Part shown: positions 9,961 to 19,478 of the stretch, piece by piece
How positions within the stretch are numbered: position 1 is the first letter of the stretch
Layout: every line of letters starts with the position of its first letter
Source: Paracoccaceae bacterium
GTDB lineage: Bacteria > Pseudomonadota > Alphaproteobacteria > Rhodobacterales > Rhodobacteraceae
Direction of reading: 5' to 3'
Assembly: GCA_020630695.1 (NCBI GenBank)
Contig: JAHDIS010000014.1
Span: forward strand, 1-64,000
Length of the DNA: 64,000 nt
Made by a program: the position numbers and the translations under genes
The notes under the pieces: generated by a model
Told to the model about the DNA's origin: nothing
Database searches by the model: none
The model's input: the letters and a program-made list of their open reading frames with translations, nothing else

Positions 9961-11834
9961 GCCCGCTTCTTTCGCTCTGCCTGACGGATGAAGGCCAAGA
10001 TCAAAGTCAACGCGGCGGGAGTCATACCATCAACACGGCCAGCCTGCCCGATCGACTCCGGTCTAGACTTGATCAGCTTTGCCTTTAGTTCGTTGGAAAG
10101 CCCAGAGATCGATTCATAATCGAAATCGTTCGGGATCTGGATACCCTCATCCTTACGCAACATATCCACGTCGCGCTGCTGCCTTTGGATATAATTCGAA
10201 TAAAGCGCTTCTATGGAGAGCTGCCGGGCAATCATTGGTTCCAAGACCTTAAGCGATTGATCAAGCATACAAACGTGCTCAAAAGTAACGTCTTTGAACG
10301 ACAAGAGGTCAAACGCACTGCGCTTTGTACCATCGTGATTCACCGTCACACCAATCTTTTGAACTTCGCTAGGCGAGAAGGTTTTGGTGCACAGGGCTTT
10401 TTTACCTGATTCCAGCATTTCAGCCTTGTGTTCAAAGGCTTCACGACGTTCTTCGTTAACAATACCAAGATCGATCGCTTTAGGCGTTAAGCGTTGATCT
10501 GCGTTGTCAGCTCTCAGCGACAACCGGAACTCGGCTCTTGATGTGAACATTCTGTATGGCTCACTAACACCCCGTGTCGTGAGATCATCCAGCATCACAC
10601 CGATATAGCTTTCCATTCTGGAAAACGTGATCTCATCTTTACCCAGCGCAACAGCTGCAGCGTTAAGGCCGGCAACCAACCCCTGCGCGCCCGCCTCTTC
10701 ATAACCGGTTGTTCCGTTGATCTGACCGGCCAGAAAAAGACCCGCAACATCACGAACCGCCAAGGTCGACGAAAGCGCCCGGGGATCAACATAATCATAT
10801 TCGATCGCATAGCCTGGCTGCAAAATCTCAGCATTCTCCAAACCAAAAATCGAATGAACATAGGATTCTTGAACATCCGCCGGCAGTGAGGTCGATATTC
10901 CGTTGGGATAAACGGTATTCACTGACAGCCCTTCAGGCTCAAGAAAAACTTGATGGCTGGCTTTGTCAGAGAACCGAACAACTTTGTCTTCAATTGACGG
11001 GCAGTACCGCGGGCCAACACCCTCAATATGACCGCCATACATGGCAGAACGATCCAGATTCTTGCGAATTAGGTCGTGGGTTTGTTCATTCGTATGTGTG
11101 ATCCCACAAGAAACCTGCCTCGCAAATGGCTTATTGGAAAGAAACGAAAACAGAGTTGGATCTTCGTCCCCTGGCTGCTCTTCCAGTTTTTCCCAAGCGA
11201 TGGTTTTTCCATCAAGCCGCGGTGGAGTTCCAGTCTTCAAACGCCCCAAAGGCAGGGCAAACTGATCAATTCGCTCTGCAAGCTTCAACGACGGGTCATC
11301 TCCCATTCGGCCTCCGGGGTATGAAACATCCCCAATGTGGATGACGCCCCTTAGGAAAGTCCCGCTGGTTAAAACGACCGATCTGGCTTTGATCTCAGAT
11401 CCATCACGCAAAATGACGCCAGCAACATTTAGACCTGACATCAAAAAATCGACGGTCTCCCCCTCGATAAACTCAAGATTTTCGATCTTACCGATCGCTT
11501 CCTGCATCGCTGCTTGATAAAGCTGCCGGTCCGCCTGTGCTCTGGGGCCTTGTACCGCAGGGCCTTTGCGTCTGTTCAAAAGACGAAACTGGATTCCTGC
11601 CCGATCCGCGACACCAGCCATCAACCCGTCAAGCGCATCAATTTCCCGAACGAGATGACCTTTGCCCAAACCGCCAATGGCGGGATTGCATGACATCACT
11701 CCGATGTCCGCAAACTTGAGCGAAACCAAGGCTGTCTTGGCACCCATCCTCGCGGCAGCCGAAGCCGCTTCGGTACCTGCGTGCCCAGCACCAACAACCA
11801 CAACGTCGAAATCACTGTGTTTCACGTGAAACAA
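9957..11834 (-). CDS. mnmG: tRNA uridine-5-carboxymethylaminomethyl modification enzyme MnmG (GidA)
   Basis: With MnmE it installs the cmnm5 group on U34 of certain tRNAs. The FAD-binding [17 protein letters not shown] is near the N-terminus. [37 protein letters not shown] and [17 protein letters not shown] are family signatures. 625 residues. No ATG start is available before the conserved region: the open frame gives TTG at 11834, and GTG at 11825 has better spacing from a GAGG element. Both candidate starts fall inside the second parS site. mnmE lies three bases upstream. Confidence 0.96.
   Translation of the reverse strand: MFHVKHSDFDVVVVGAGHAGTEAASAAARMGAKTALVSLKFADIGVMSCNPAIGGLGKGHLVREIDALDGLMAGVADRAGIQFRLLNRRKGPAVQGPRAQADRQLYQAAMQEAIGKIENLEFIEGETVDFLMSGLNVAGVILRDGSEIKARSVVLTSGTFLRGVIHIGDVSYPGGRMGDDPSLKLAERIDQFALPLGRLKTGTPPRLDGKTIAWEKLEEQPGDEDPTLFSFLSNKPFARQVSCGITHTNEQTHDLIRKNLDRSAMYGGHIEGVGPRYCPSIEDKVVRFSDKASHQVFLEPEGLSVNTVYPNGISTSLPADVQESYVHSIFGLENAEILQPGYAIEYDYVDPRALSSTLAVRDVAGLFLAGQINGTTGYEEAGAQGLVAGLNAAAVALGKDEITFSRMESYIGVMLDDLTTRGVSEPYRMFTSRAEFRLSLRADNADQRLTPKAIDLGIVNEERREAFEHKAEMLESGKKALCTKTFSPSEVQKIGVTVNHDGTKRSAFDLLSFKDVTFEHVCMLDQSLKVLEPMIARQLSIEALYSNYIQRQQRDVDMLRKDEGIQIPNDFDYESISGLSNELKAKLIKSRPESIGQAGRVDGMTPAALTLILAFIRQAERKKRA
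11818..11833. promoter_or_regulatory. parS site 2 (ParB-binding palindrome at the mnmG start)
   Basis: A second perfect TGTTTCACGTGAAACA palindrome encodes the first residues of MnmG (MFHVKH) and contains or abuts its possible start codons. It is 1.9 kb from the first parS and about 2.6 kb from the candidate oriC. Confidence 0.97.
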
Positions 11835-11837
11835 TCC

Positions 11838-13124
11838 TCATTTCCCAATGCAGAAGCTGGAGAAGATTTCATCCAGAACATGTTCTACATTAATGTGGCC
11901 CACCAAACTTTCCAAAGCACGGATACCAAAACGAACTTCTTCACTGACCAGTTCGTAAACGTCGGGACCGTCTACCAACATTCTGCGAGCCATATCCAGC
12001 TTTTCCTGACCTTGCTCTAAACAAACTCTATGGCGTTCACGATTGGCAAGCTCTGCACCAGAAACTTGATTTTCCAGCCGTGAGCCAATTTGCTCAAGCA
12101 GCCAAGAAATACCTGCACCTGTTTTCCCAGAAATCCCATCCGGGCCGGTCCCGCCATCTTCCTTGGATTTAACAACGATATCATCGCTACCAGGCTGCAT
12201 CGCAAGTTCTGAATCGGCATAAAGATGGATTCGGAGATCCGCGCCCTGCGCGCGGGCCAGCGCCCGTTCAACCCCGATCTTTTCAATTGTGTCGTCGGAT
12301 TCCCGTATTCCGGCCGTGTCCAGTAACGTGACAGGAAACCCAAGAATATCCATGCGTACTTCAATCACGTCCCGCGTCGTACCCGCGATTTCAGAAGTGA
12401 TCGCAGCCTCACGCCCCGCCAACTGGTTCAACAGTGTGGATTTGCCAACGTTGGGTTCCCCGACTATCGCAATTTCGAAACCGGTCCTTACCCGTTCAGC
12501 ACTATCCAAACCTCGCAACTGTAGAGAAATTTCGATCGAAACAAATTCAAGAAGCTCCGCTACTTCGTCGCTTACGTCCACCGGAACTTCTTCATCTGCA
12601 AAATCGATTACGGCCTCCAGTAGTGACACGGCCCGCACCAATTTGGATCGCCATACAGCGATCTTCTGAGACAGTTCCCCTGAAAGCAAAGCCAATGCCG
12701 ACTTACGCTGCGCTTCGGTTTCTGCCTCGATGAGATCCGCGAGCGCTTCGACTTGGGTCAAATCCATACGGCCGTTGGTCAAAGCCCGGCGTGTAAACTC
12801 GCCCGCTTCTGCTAGTCTTGTGTTTTCAAATTCAGACAACAGCCGCAGCAGTGATGACACCACAGCAACACTGCCATGGCAGTGAAACTCGACAATTGGC
12901 TCCCCGGTAAAGCTGGCACCCTCGCTGAAATAAAGCAAAACAACCTGGTCCAATACCACGCCATTTTTGTCTCTAAGCTCGCGCAATACTGCTTTTCTGG
13001 CCTCTGGAAGAGGACCACAAAGCGTCTCAGCAATAGCTGCTGCCCCTACCCCCGAGACACGAACAATCGACACGCCTGCTTTTCCAGGCGCCGTGGCCTG
13101 AGCAAAAATCGTATCCATGTTCAA
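11838..13124 (-). CDS. mnmE: tRNA modification GTPase MnmE (TrmE)
   Basis: Partner of MnmG. The N-terminal folate-binding domain begins MDTIFAQATAPGKAGVSIVRVSG. The Ras-like G domain has P-loop GEPNVGKSTLLNQL near residue 223, then AGTTRD and DTAGIRES. The protein ends in CIGK, the conserved C-terminal cysteine motif of MnmE. 428 residues. It sits between rho and mnmG on the minus strand. The usual third G motif (NKxD) looks degenerate here (VVKSKEDG), so check it by alignment. Confidence 0.95.
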   Translation of the reverse strand: MNMDTIFAQATAPGKAGVSIVRVSGVGAAAIAETLCGPLPEARKAVLRELRDKNGVVLDQVVLLYFSEGASFTGEPIVEFHCHGSVAVVSSLLRLLSEFENTRLAEAGEFTRRALTNGRMDLTQVEALADLIEAETEAQRKSALALLSGELSQKIAVWRSKLVRAVSLLEAVIDFADEEVPVDVSDEVAELLEFVSIEISLQLRGLDSAERVRTGFEIAIVGEPNVGKSTLLNQLAGREAAITSEIAGTTRDVIEVRMDILGFPVTLLDTAGIRESDDTIEKIGVERALARAQGADLRIHLYADSELAMQPGSDDIVVKSKEDGGTGPDGISGKTGAGISWLLEQIGSRLENQVSGAELANRERHRVCLEQGQEKLDMARRMLVDGPDVYELVSEEVRFGIRALESLVGHINVEHVLDEIFSSFCIGK

Positions 13125-13136
13125 CCTCGATTGAGA

Positions 13137-14408
13137 TTAGGTGTTCATTGAGTCGAAGAACTCAGAATTCGACTTGGTCTGCTTGAGCTTCGAAATCAGG
13201 AATTCGATGGCATCGGTCGTACCCATCGGGTTCAGGATACGGCGCAAGACAAACGTCTTCTGCAGATCGATCTTGTCCACCAGCAGATCCTCTTTCCGTG
13301 TTCCAGACTTAAGGATATCCAGCGCAGGGAAGACCCGCTTGTCCGCAACCTTGCGATCCAGAACGATTTCAGAGTTACCTGTGCCTTTGAATTCTTCAAA
13401 GATAACTTCGTCCATCCGGCTACCAGTATCGATCAGCGCAGTCGCAATAATCGTCAGCGAACCACCCTCTTCGATGTTCCGCGCCGCACCAAAGAAACGC
13501 TTGGGTCTCTGCAGCGCGTTCGCGTCCACACCACCTGTCAAAACTTTACCCGAAGACGGCACAACGGTGTTAAACGCTCTACCAAGTCTTGTGATCGAAT
13601 CGAGAAGAATCACAACATCTCGTTTGTGTTCCACGAGACGCTTGGCTTTCTCGATAACCATTTCAGACACCGCAACGTGGCGTGTTGCCGGCTCGTCAAA
13701 GGTAGAGGAAACCACTTCACCTTTAACCGAACGCTGCATGTCGGTCACTTCTTCTGGTCTTTCATCAATCAGCAGAACGATCAGGTAGCACTCAGGATGG
13801 TTCTTTTCGATTGAGGTAGCGATGTTTTGCAACAATACCGTCTTACCAGTCCGAGGCGGCGCCACGATGAGGCTACGCTGACCTTTACCAATCGGCGCTA
13901 CGAGATCGATAATCCGCGCAGACCGATCCTTGATCGTTGGATCCTCAATCTCCATCCGCAGACGTTCATCCGGATAAAGTGGTGTGAGGTTGTCAAACGC
14001 GATCTTATGGCGCGCCTTCTCAGGATCTTCAAAGTTGATCCGAGTCACACTGATCAACGCAAAATATCTCTCAGCTTCATCCGGTGCCTTAATCTCACCT
14101 TCGATGGTGTCCCCTGTTCTCAAGGAATATTTACGGATCATATCCGGAGACACGTAGATGTCGTCCGGGCCTGGAAGGTAGTTTGCTTCGGGTGAACGTA
14201 GAAAACCAAAACCGTCCTGAAGAACCTCCAAGACGCCGTCACCGAAGATATCCCAACCCTCATCCGCGCGTTCGCGCAGGATCTGGAACATCATTTCGCC
14301 TTTTCTCATCGTCGAGGCGTTTTCGATTTCCAGTTCTTCGGCCATGGCCAAGAGATCCTTGGGGCTCTGCGCCTTCAGGTCTGCTAGGTTCAGTCTTTCC
14401 TGGCTCAT
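13137..14408 (-). CDS. rho: Transcription termination factor Rho
   Basis: RNA-dependent helicase that ends transcription. The ATG at 14408 ([23 protein letters not shown]) gives 423 residues, normal for Rho. The open frame extends 32 codons further, but that leader is not Rho-like. Visible parts are the RNA-binding cold-shock domain ([15 protein letters not shown]), Walker [17 protein letters not shown] and Walker [18 protein letters not shown]. It borders the putative replication origin. A hairpin (CCTCC 14461-14465 / GGAGG 14472-14476) in its leader could serve autoregulation, an inference only. Confidence 0.97.
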   Translation of the reverse strand: MSQERLNLADLKAQSPKDLLAMAEELEIENASTMRKGEMMFQILRERADEGWDIFGDGVLEVLQDGFGFLRSPEANYLPGPDDIYVSPDMIRKYSLRTGDTIEGEIKAPDEAERYFALISVTRINFEDPEKARHKIAFDNLTPLYPDERLRMEIEDPTIKDRSARIIDLVAPIGKGQRSLIVAPPRTGKTVLLQNIATSIEKNHPECYLIVLLIDERPEEVTDMQRSVKGEVVSSTFDEPATRHVAVSEMVIEKAKRLVEHKRDVVILLDSITRLGRAFNTVVPSSGKVLTGGVDANALQRPKRFFGAARNIEEGGSLTIIATALIDTGSRMDEVIFEEFKGTGNSEIVLDRKVADKRVFPALDILKSGTRKEDLLVDKIDLQKTFVLRRILNPMGTTDAIEFLISKLKQTKSNSEFFDSMNT

Positions 14409-14934
14409 ACGATATCCTTCAGGATCAAATATGCCCTGTATTTTCTTGTGTCGGGGAAACCCTCCAGAACAGGAGGTACAGCGTCGATAGAACCAAGACG
14501 GCAAAATGTCAATCAGACGCGGTTTTCACTGCTCTCTTCAAACCAAATATAAAAAAGAATTTAAGGTGGTAGTAGAACTTAGGCAGCGCACTCTTTGTGG
14601 ATTACTGACTTACCCAAGTTTCATCCACACCGCACTGATCTGTGGACATCTTACAGGATTGTTCCTGTACGCATCAGTAACCTTTCCTAAAACTCCGAGA
14701 TAAACAAAGCCAAAATTCTAGAACTCAACCAAAATTCAATTTTGTGCATAAGACTAGGGATCACCAGTGTTGAAGTTCGTTCATGCAAGGTGCCGGGTTA
14801 TCCCTTTCACAGTCTGCATGAACCACTGAAGATGACTGGAAAAGCGAGGAGTTATTCATGGGCTTGCAGATTGGTCTGATTATCCTCAAAACCATCAGAC
14901 CCTTTCCACAGAACTTGTCCACAAATCCATCCGC
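14409..14934. other. oriC: Candidate chromosomal replication origin (oriC)
   Basis: This 526-base gene-free interval lies between outward-reading rho and maf, near parAB and parS. Part is AT-rich (about 14,540-14,580 and 14,690-14,760). DnaA-box-like 9-mers compared with TTATCCACA: 14596-14604 (minus, TAATCCACA, one mismatch), 14621-14629 (TCATCCACA, one), 14880-14888 (TTATCCTCA, one), 14915-14923 (TTGTCCACA, one), 14641-14649 (minus, two) and 14902-14910 (CTTTCCACA, two). The neighbourhood maf-aroE-coaE-dnaQ on one side and rho-mnmE-mnmG-rsmG-parAB on the other is typical of alphaproteobacterial origins. No perfect DnaA box was seen, and I noticed no GANTC sites. GC skew was not computed. 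Confidence 0.7.
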
Positions 14935-15534
14935 ATGAATTTTGATCTTATCCTGGCTTCTGGCTCCGAAATCCGCGCTGATCTGCTGAGAAAAGCAGGT
15001 CTGAAGATCGCTGTCGAATCGCCTCGCGTCGATGAAGAGTCGATTAAAAACGCGCTTCTCGAAGAAGAAGCAAAACCAAGAGACATTGCCGACACTTTGG
15101 CTGAGGCAAAGGCGCGCAAAGTTTCGGCTAAGGTTCCGGGGGCATTGGTGCTTGGCTGTGATCAAGTTCTGGAGCATGAGTTCAAGCTTTTCAGCAAGCC
15201 CGAGACAATCGATGAAGCACGCGAACAACTTGTAACTTTGCGTGGTAAAACACACCGCCTACTGTCGGCCGCGGTTTTGTACGAAAACGGAGAACCAGTC
15301 TGGCGCCACATCTCCATGGCACGTCTGACCATGCGACCTTTCAGCGACGATTTCCTCGAAGCTTACCTCGAACGCAATTGGCCCTCTGTGCAAACCTCGG
15401 TTGGGGGCTATAAACTCGAAGAAGAAGGGGTACGCCTCTTTGCGCAAATCCAGGGTGATTATTTCACTATTCTTGGTTTGCCGCTGCTCGAACTGCTCAA
15501 CTATCTCGCGCTACGGGGAACGATCCAGGCATGA
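14935..15534 (+). CDS. Maf/YceF-like nucleotide pyrophosphatase
   Basis: The 199-residue protein opens with LILASGSEIRADLLRKAG, the Maf family motif (S/T-x-S-P-R-R replaced here by SGSEIR). It continues with a conserved VLGCDQVLEHE metal-binding segment and a central KTHRLLSAAV. Maf proteins hydrolyse modified or canonical nucleoside triphosphates, and some are linked to septum inhibition. It is the first gene on the plus side of the candidate origin and overlaps aroE by ATGA. The exact substrate subgroup cannot be assigned by eye. Confidence 0.88.
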   Translation: MNFDLILASGSEIRADLLRKAGLKIAVESPRVDEESIKNALLEEEAKPRDIADTLAEAKARKVSAKVPGALVLGCDQVLEHEFKLFSKPETIDEAREQLVTLRGKTHRLLSAAVLYENGEPVWRHISMARLTMRPFSDDFLEAYLERNWPSVQTSVGGYKLEEEGVRLFAQIQGDYFTILGLPLLELLNYLALRGTIQA

Positions 15535-16364
15535 CAAACCCGAAGATACCATTGGCAGGTGTAATCGGATCACCGGTTGCACATTCCCGTTCTCCGAGAT
15601 TGCACGGGCACTGGTTGCGAAAATACGGCATCGCCGGCCACTACATACCGATGGATATTGCGTCGGATGATCTGGAAGACGCGCTGCGCATGTTGCCAAA
15701 GCTCGGCTTCGTCGGCGTCAACATAACCATTCCGCACAAAGAACGCGTGATGGAGATCGCCGACCTTATCTCAGATCGCGCGACGTTGATCGGTGCAGCC
15801 AACACGCTGATCTTTCGAAAAGACGGTCTGATCCATGCGGACAACACAGATGGCTATGGTTTCATCGAAAACCTTCGCCAAAATGTCCCGCAGTGGAAAG
15901 CCTCGTCAGGCCCAGCCACAGTTCTTGGTGCTGGGGGCGCGGCGCGGGCCGTGATCGCATCGCTATTAGACGTTGGCGTTCCTGAGATCCGTTTGACCAA
16001 TCGCACTCGCCTGCGGGCAGACAAGCTGCGCGCTGATTTTGGCAATCGTGTTCACGTTTATGATTGGGTTCAGGCCGGAAATTTGTTCGAAGACGCAGTG
16101 ACGGTAGTCAACACGACCTCTTTGGGCATGACGGGAAAGCAAGAACTGCGTGTTCCGCTGGATGGGCTGCGCAAAGGGACGGTTGTGAACGATCTCGTCT
16201 ATACGCCGCTCAACACGAAATTGCTTAGAACCGCGGCTGAACAGGGCTGCACGACAGTGGATGGTTTGGGCATGCTGTTACATCAGGCTGTACCCGGATT
16301 TGAGCGCTGGTTCGAAGAACGGCCAACAGTCGACGAAGCGACGCGTGCCGCTGTACTGCGATGA
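15531..16364 (+). CDS. aroE: Shikimate dehydrogenase (NADP)
   Basis: Reduces 3-dehydroshikimate in aromatic amino acid synthesis. Substrate motif GVIGSPVAHSRSPRLHGHWL is at the N-terminus, then VNITIPHKE with the catalytic lysine, DNTDGYGFIE, the dinucleotide site VLGAGGAARAVIASL, and NTTSLGMTG. 277 residues. It is coupled by ATGA overlaps both to the Maf gene and to coaE. Confidence 0.96.
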   Translation: MTNPKIPLAGVIGSPVAHSRSPRLHGHWLRKYGIAGHYIPMDIASDDLEDALRMLPKLGFVGVNITIPHKERVMEIADLISDRATLIGAANTLIFRKDGLIHADNTDGYGFIENLRQNVPQWKASSGPATVLGAGGAARAVIASLLDVGVPEIRLTNRTRLRADKLRADFGNRVHVYDWVQAGNLFEDAVTVVNTTSLGMTGKQELRVPLDGLRKGTVVNDLVYTPLNTKLLRTAAEQGCTTVDGLGMLLHQAVPGFERWFEERPTVDEATRAAVLR

Positions 16365-16954
16365 CCTTTGTTCTCGGCCTGACCGGCTCAATCGGTATGG
16401 GCAAATCGACAACCTCCCAGATGTTTGCAGACCTCGGTATTCCGGTTTGGGATGCTGATGCAGTAGTTCACAAACTCTACGCACCCGATGGACCTGCACC
16501 CAAAGCGTTGGAGGCCCAGTTTCCGGGAACTATCCGACCTGATGGACATGTTGACCGTGATGCTTTGCGCGCTCTGATCGCCAAGGATTCAACCGTACTG
16601 GATCAAATCAACGCAATTGTTCACCCTATGGTCGCGCGCAATCGCGCCGAATTCCTAAAGGTGGCCCAAGGCGTGGTCGTTCTGGATGTGCCCCTTCTTT
16701 TTGAAACTGGTCTGGATGAGCAATGCGATAAAGTCGCCGTTGTGACAGTCGACGCTGAAACCCAAAAACGCAGGGTGCTTGAACGCGGAACTATGACTGA
16801 ACAAGACCTTGAAAACATTTTGTCACGGCAAATGCCGGATGCTGAAAAACAAGAACGGGCCGATTTCATAATCGTCACCGATACTCTCGAGCATGCAAAG
16901 GCTCAGGTTCAGGCTATACTGCGGGAAATACAAAAGGATTTGCCGGATGCGTGA
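16361..16954 (+). CDS. coaE: Dephospho-CoA kinase
   Basis: Last step of coenzyme A synthesis. The P-loop [17 protein letters not shown] is at the N-terminus, followed by the adenylate-kinase-like [11 protein letters not shown] and the [14 protein letters not shown] motif, all typical. 197 residues. It overlaps aroE (ATGA) and dnaQ by eight bases. Confidence 0.96.
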   Translation: MTFVLGLTGSIGMGKSTTSQMFADLGIPVWDADAVVHKLYAPDGPAPKALEAQFPGTIRPDGHVDRDALRALIAKDSTVLDQINAIVHPMVARNRAEFLKVAQGVVVLDVPLLFETGLDEQCDKVAVVTVDAETQKRRVLERGTMTEQDLENILSRQMPDAEKQERADFIIVTDTLEHAKAQVQAILREIQKDLPDA

Positions 16955-17639
16955 AATCGTCTTGGATACAGAAACCACAGGTTTTGATCCGGAAACGGGT
17001 GATCGCATCGTGGAAATTGGTGCCGTTGAACTGATGGGTCACGTGCCCACAGGTAAGGCGTATCATCAGTACATAAATCCTGAACGGTCGATGCCACAGG
17101 AAGCTTTTGAGGTGCATGGGCTTGGCGATGACTTCCTTCGGGATAAACCGGTCTTTGAAAAAATTGCCGACGATTTTCTCGCCTTCATTGGGGATTCAAA
17201 GCTGGTCATTCATAACGCGTCTTTCGACGTGAAATTTCTGAACGCTGAGCTGCGTTGGTGCAAACGTCCAGTCCTAGCACCTGACTGCGCTATCGATACC
17301 CTAGACATTGCGCGTCGCAGATTTCCCGGCTCGCCTGCGTCTCTTGATGCACTTTGCCGACGCTTCAACATCGACAATTCTGCCAGAACGCTACACGGCG
17401 CTTTGCTCGACAGTGAGATTCTGGCCGAAGTTTATCTAGAACTGATTGGTGGTAAACAGCCGGACTTTGGGCTCGCATCACCGGGCCAGCAGGTCGAGGT
17501 TGCAGGTGGTAGCGAGACAGCTTGGAGACCCACGCCCCGCCCTGCTCCGCTAGAGCCGCGTCTGTCAGAAAAAGAAAAGGCGGCTCACGCCGCCTTTGTC
17601 GAAAAACTTGGGTCTGAGGCACTTTGGTCCAAGACCTAG
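16947..17639 (+). CDS. dnaQ: DNA polymerase III epsilon subunit (3'-5' proofreading exonuclease)
   Basis: The DEDDh exonuclease motifs are visible: LDTETTGFD (exo I), [11 protein letters not shown] (exo II) and [15 protein letters not shown] (exo III with the catalytic His and Asp). The start at ATG 16947 ([12 protein letters not shown]) gives 230 residues; upstream codons in the open frame are the end of coaE. The C-terminal part after about residue 175 is proline-rich and would carry the alpha-subunit-binding region. It converges on secB with an 11-base gap. Confidence 0.95.
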   Translation: MREIVLDTETTGFDPETGDRIVEIGAVELMGHVPTGKAYHQYINPERSMPQEAFEVHGLGDDFLRDKPVFEKIADDFLAFIGDSKLVIHNASFDVKFLNAELRWCKRPVLAPDCAIDTLDIARRRFPGSPASLDALCRRFNIDNSARTLHGALLDSEILAEVYLELIGGKQPDFGLASPGQQVEVAGGSETAWRPTPRPAPLEPRLSEKEKAAHAAFVEKLGSEALWSKT

Positions 17640-17650
17640 ACGCCTTAGGA

Positions 17651-18145
17651 TCAGGCAGTACCCTGTGCGGTAGCAGCCTGACGACGCTGAATTTCGGCGC
17701 GGTAGAGCGCAAGAAAATCAATAGTCTCGAGATTCAGCGGTGGGAAACCACCGTCGCGGGTGACATCAGAAACGATGCGACGCACAAACGGGAAAATCAT
17801 CCGAGGACATTCGATCAGCAAGAACGGATGAACCTGTTCTTCAGGGACGTTTTCGATCTGGAAAACACCTGCGTAGTCGAGTTCAAGCAAGAACAGCTGC
17901 TCGCCGCCTGACTTGGATTTGCTATCGATCTTAAGTTTGATAACAACTTCGTACTGGTTCTCTGTGGCGCGCTTTTTTGCATCCAGATTTACCTGCACCT
18001 GAACATCAGGCTGCACTTCGCCATTGATGCCTTTTTGCGCAAGAATGTTCTCAAAAGACATGTCCCGCACAAACTGCGCCAATACGTTCATTTTTGGGGC
18101 TTGGGGCGCATCCGCCGCCGCTGCACCGTTTTCGTTCTCGGCCAT
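17651..18145 (-). CDS. secB: Protein-export chaperone SecB
   Basis: Keeps precursors unfolded for SecA. The 164-residue protein has the core FVRDMSFENILAQ, VQVQVNLDAKKRATENQYEV and the acidic LELDYAGVFQI..PFLLIECPRMIFPFVRRIVSDVTRDGGFPP segments of SecB, although the motifs are somewhat divergent from enteric SecB as in other alphaproteobacteria. It follows fxsA on the minus strand after 57 bases. Confidence 0.95.
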   Translation of the reverse strand: MAENENGAAAADAPQAPKMNVLAQFVRDMSFENILAQKGINGEVQPDVQVQVNLDAKKRATENQYEVVIKLKIDSKSKSGGEQLFLLELDYAGVFQIENVPEEQVHPFLLIECPRMIFPFVRRIVSDVTRDGGFPPLNLETIDFLALYRAEIQRRQAATAQGTA

Positions 18146-18202
18146 TTACCGCTCTCCGCTAAAATAGATCGCAGCAGGGCATAGCAGGCTGACGCGCCTT
18201 GC

Positions 18203-18715
18203 TCAATGCCGTGTCCAGCCAGAACCCGGATGATTGGCTTTCTTTTCCTCTGAAACCTCAGTGTAGTCGCCGTCAATCACGTCATCCTGCGACCTTTTTG
18301 TGGGGTTCTTGTGCTGATGGTGATCATCAAAACCAGATTGGGGTGGCCCGCCCATATCAAACCGCTGCACATTCACTCGCTTACGTGCCCACTGGAAAAC
18401 CGCCTTTCGAACGGGGGGTGCCAGCAAGGCAAAACCAACGGCATCGGTAAAAAAGCCGGGTGTAAGGAGCAAAGCGCCGGAAAACAGGATCATAGCCCCA
18501 TGTGCCAAAGGCTCGCTTGGATCATTCAGTTGGGAAAAACTGTTTCTGAGGTCATTCATGGCCAGCCTTCCCTGCGCACGCACCAGCCAAGTTCCCAAAA
18601 TCGCTGTCAGAACCACAATCAAGAGCGTCGGCCAAAGCCCGATCAGACCGCCAATCTGGATGAACAGGGCAATTTCGATCAGTGGAACAGATAGAAAGGC
18701 CAAAAACAGCCACAT
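18203..18715 (-). CDS. fxsA: FxsA-family membrane protein
   Basis: The 170-residue protein starts MWLFLAFLSVPLIEIALFIQ and has GTWLVRAQGRLAMNDLR and a second hydrophobic stretch with GALLLTPGFFTDAVGFALLAPPVR, the FxsA signature. It has 3-4 membrane segments in the first 120 residues and a hydrophilic histidine-rich cytoplasmic tail. In E. coli, FxsA sequesters phage T7 PifA; the housekeeping role in other bacteria is unclear. The start at 18715 was chosen because the longer frame upstream has no FxsA homology. Divergent from timA. Confidence 0.88.
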   Translation of the reverse strand: MWLFLAFLSVPLIEIALFIQIGGLIGLWPTLLIVVLTAILGTWLVRAQGRLAMNDLRNSFSQLNDPSEPLAHGAMILFSGALLLTPGFFTDAVGFALLAPPVRKAVFQWARKRVNVQRFDMGGPPQSGFDDHHQHKNPTKRSQDDVIDGDYTEVSEEKKANHPGSGWTRH

Positions 18716-18818
18716 AGCATCGCCTCCAATAGCTGGGCGTAGGTGGACTCGCCCGGGTGCAGCCCCTACATAGGAATTCGAACACTCCTTTTCCATCCAC
18801 ACCCTGAAAGAGGTGCCG

Positions 18819-19478
18819 ATGAATTCCGCTATCCTGCAGCTACTGGTTCTGGCCGGTATCGCCATTTTTCTCGTTTTGCGTTTGCGCAGCGTGCTGGGCA
18901 CGCGCGAGGGTTTTGAAAAGCCCCAAGCGCCTACAGCACCGGCTGGCCCCGACCAGCGCCGCGACTTCGAAGTTATCGATGGCGGCCCAGATCTGGATAT
19001 CACAGACCATGTTCTTGCAGGCAGTGACGCTGCCGAAGCCTTGGCCGCAATGAAGAAGGCCGAACCCGGTTTCGGTGTTTCCGATTTTCTGGGCGGCGCG
19101 CGCGGCGCCTATGAGATGATCCTCATGGGCTTTGAGCGTGGCGAGATCGAAGAGCTGAAGCCATTCCTCGCCGATGATGTCTATCAGACCTTTGCTGAAG
19201 TTGTGGCCGCACGCGAAGAACAAGGCCTCAAGATTGAGGCGGAGTTCATTGGCGTCCGGGAACTGTCCCTCGTGGATGCCAATTTTGACGAAGCGACTGC
19301 GACCGGCGAAATCACTGTGAAGTACATCGGTGAACTGTCGTCTGTGGTTAAGAACGCCGAAGGTGAAATCGTCGAAGGTTCTGACCGCGCAGTAAAGAAA
19401 CAAAAAGACGTTTGGACCTATGCACGGAAAATGGGAACAGGCGATCCAAACTGGCAGCTTATCGCCACGGACGAATGA
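18819..19478 (+). CDS. timA: Tim44/TimA family putative adaptor protein
   Basis: The 219-residue protein has one N-terminal membrane helix (ILQLLVLAGIAIFLVLRLRSVLG), a linker, and a C-terminal Tim44-like domain from about residue 80 with GAYEMILMGFERGEIEELKPFLADDVYQTF and WTYARKMGTGDPNWQLIATDE. Family members anchor soluble partners to the inner membrane. The ATG at 18819 has AGAGG at good spacing; a GTG at 18813 is also in frame. It is coupled to mltA by ATGA. Confidence 0.88.
   Translation: MNSAILQLLVLAGIAIFLVLRLRSVLGTREGFEKPQAPTAPAGPDQRRDFEVIDGGPDLDITDHVLAGSDAAEALAAMKKAEPGFGVSDFLGGARGAYEMILMGFERGEIEELKPFLADDVYQTFAEVVAAREEQGLKIEAEFIGVRELSLVDANFDEATATGEITVKYIGELSSVVKNAEGEIVEGSDRAVKKQKDVWTYARKMGTGDPNWQLIATDE

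Noticed and set aside
17579-17597. Terminator-like GGCGGC/GCCGCC stem with TTT near the dnaQ 3' end
   Set aside because: It lies inside the dnaQ coding sequence 45 bases before the stop, with a T run of only three. It is explained by the codons for KAAHAAF.
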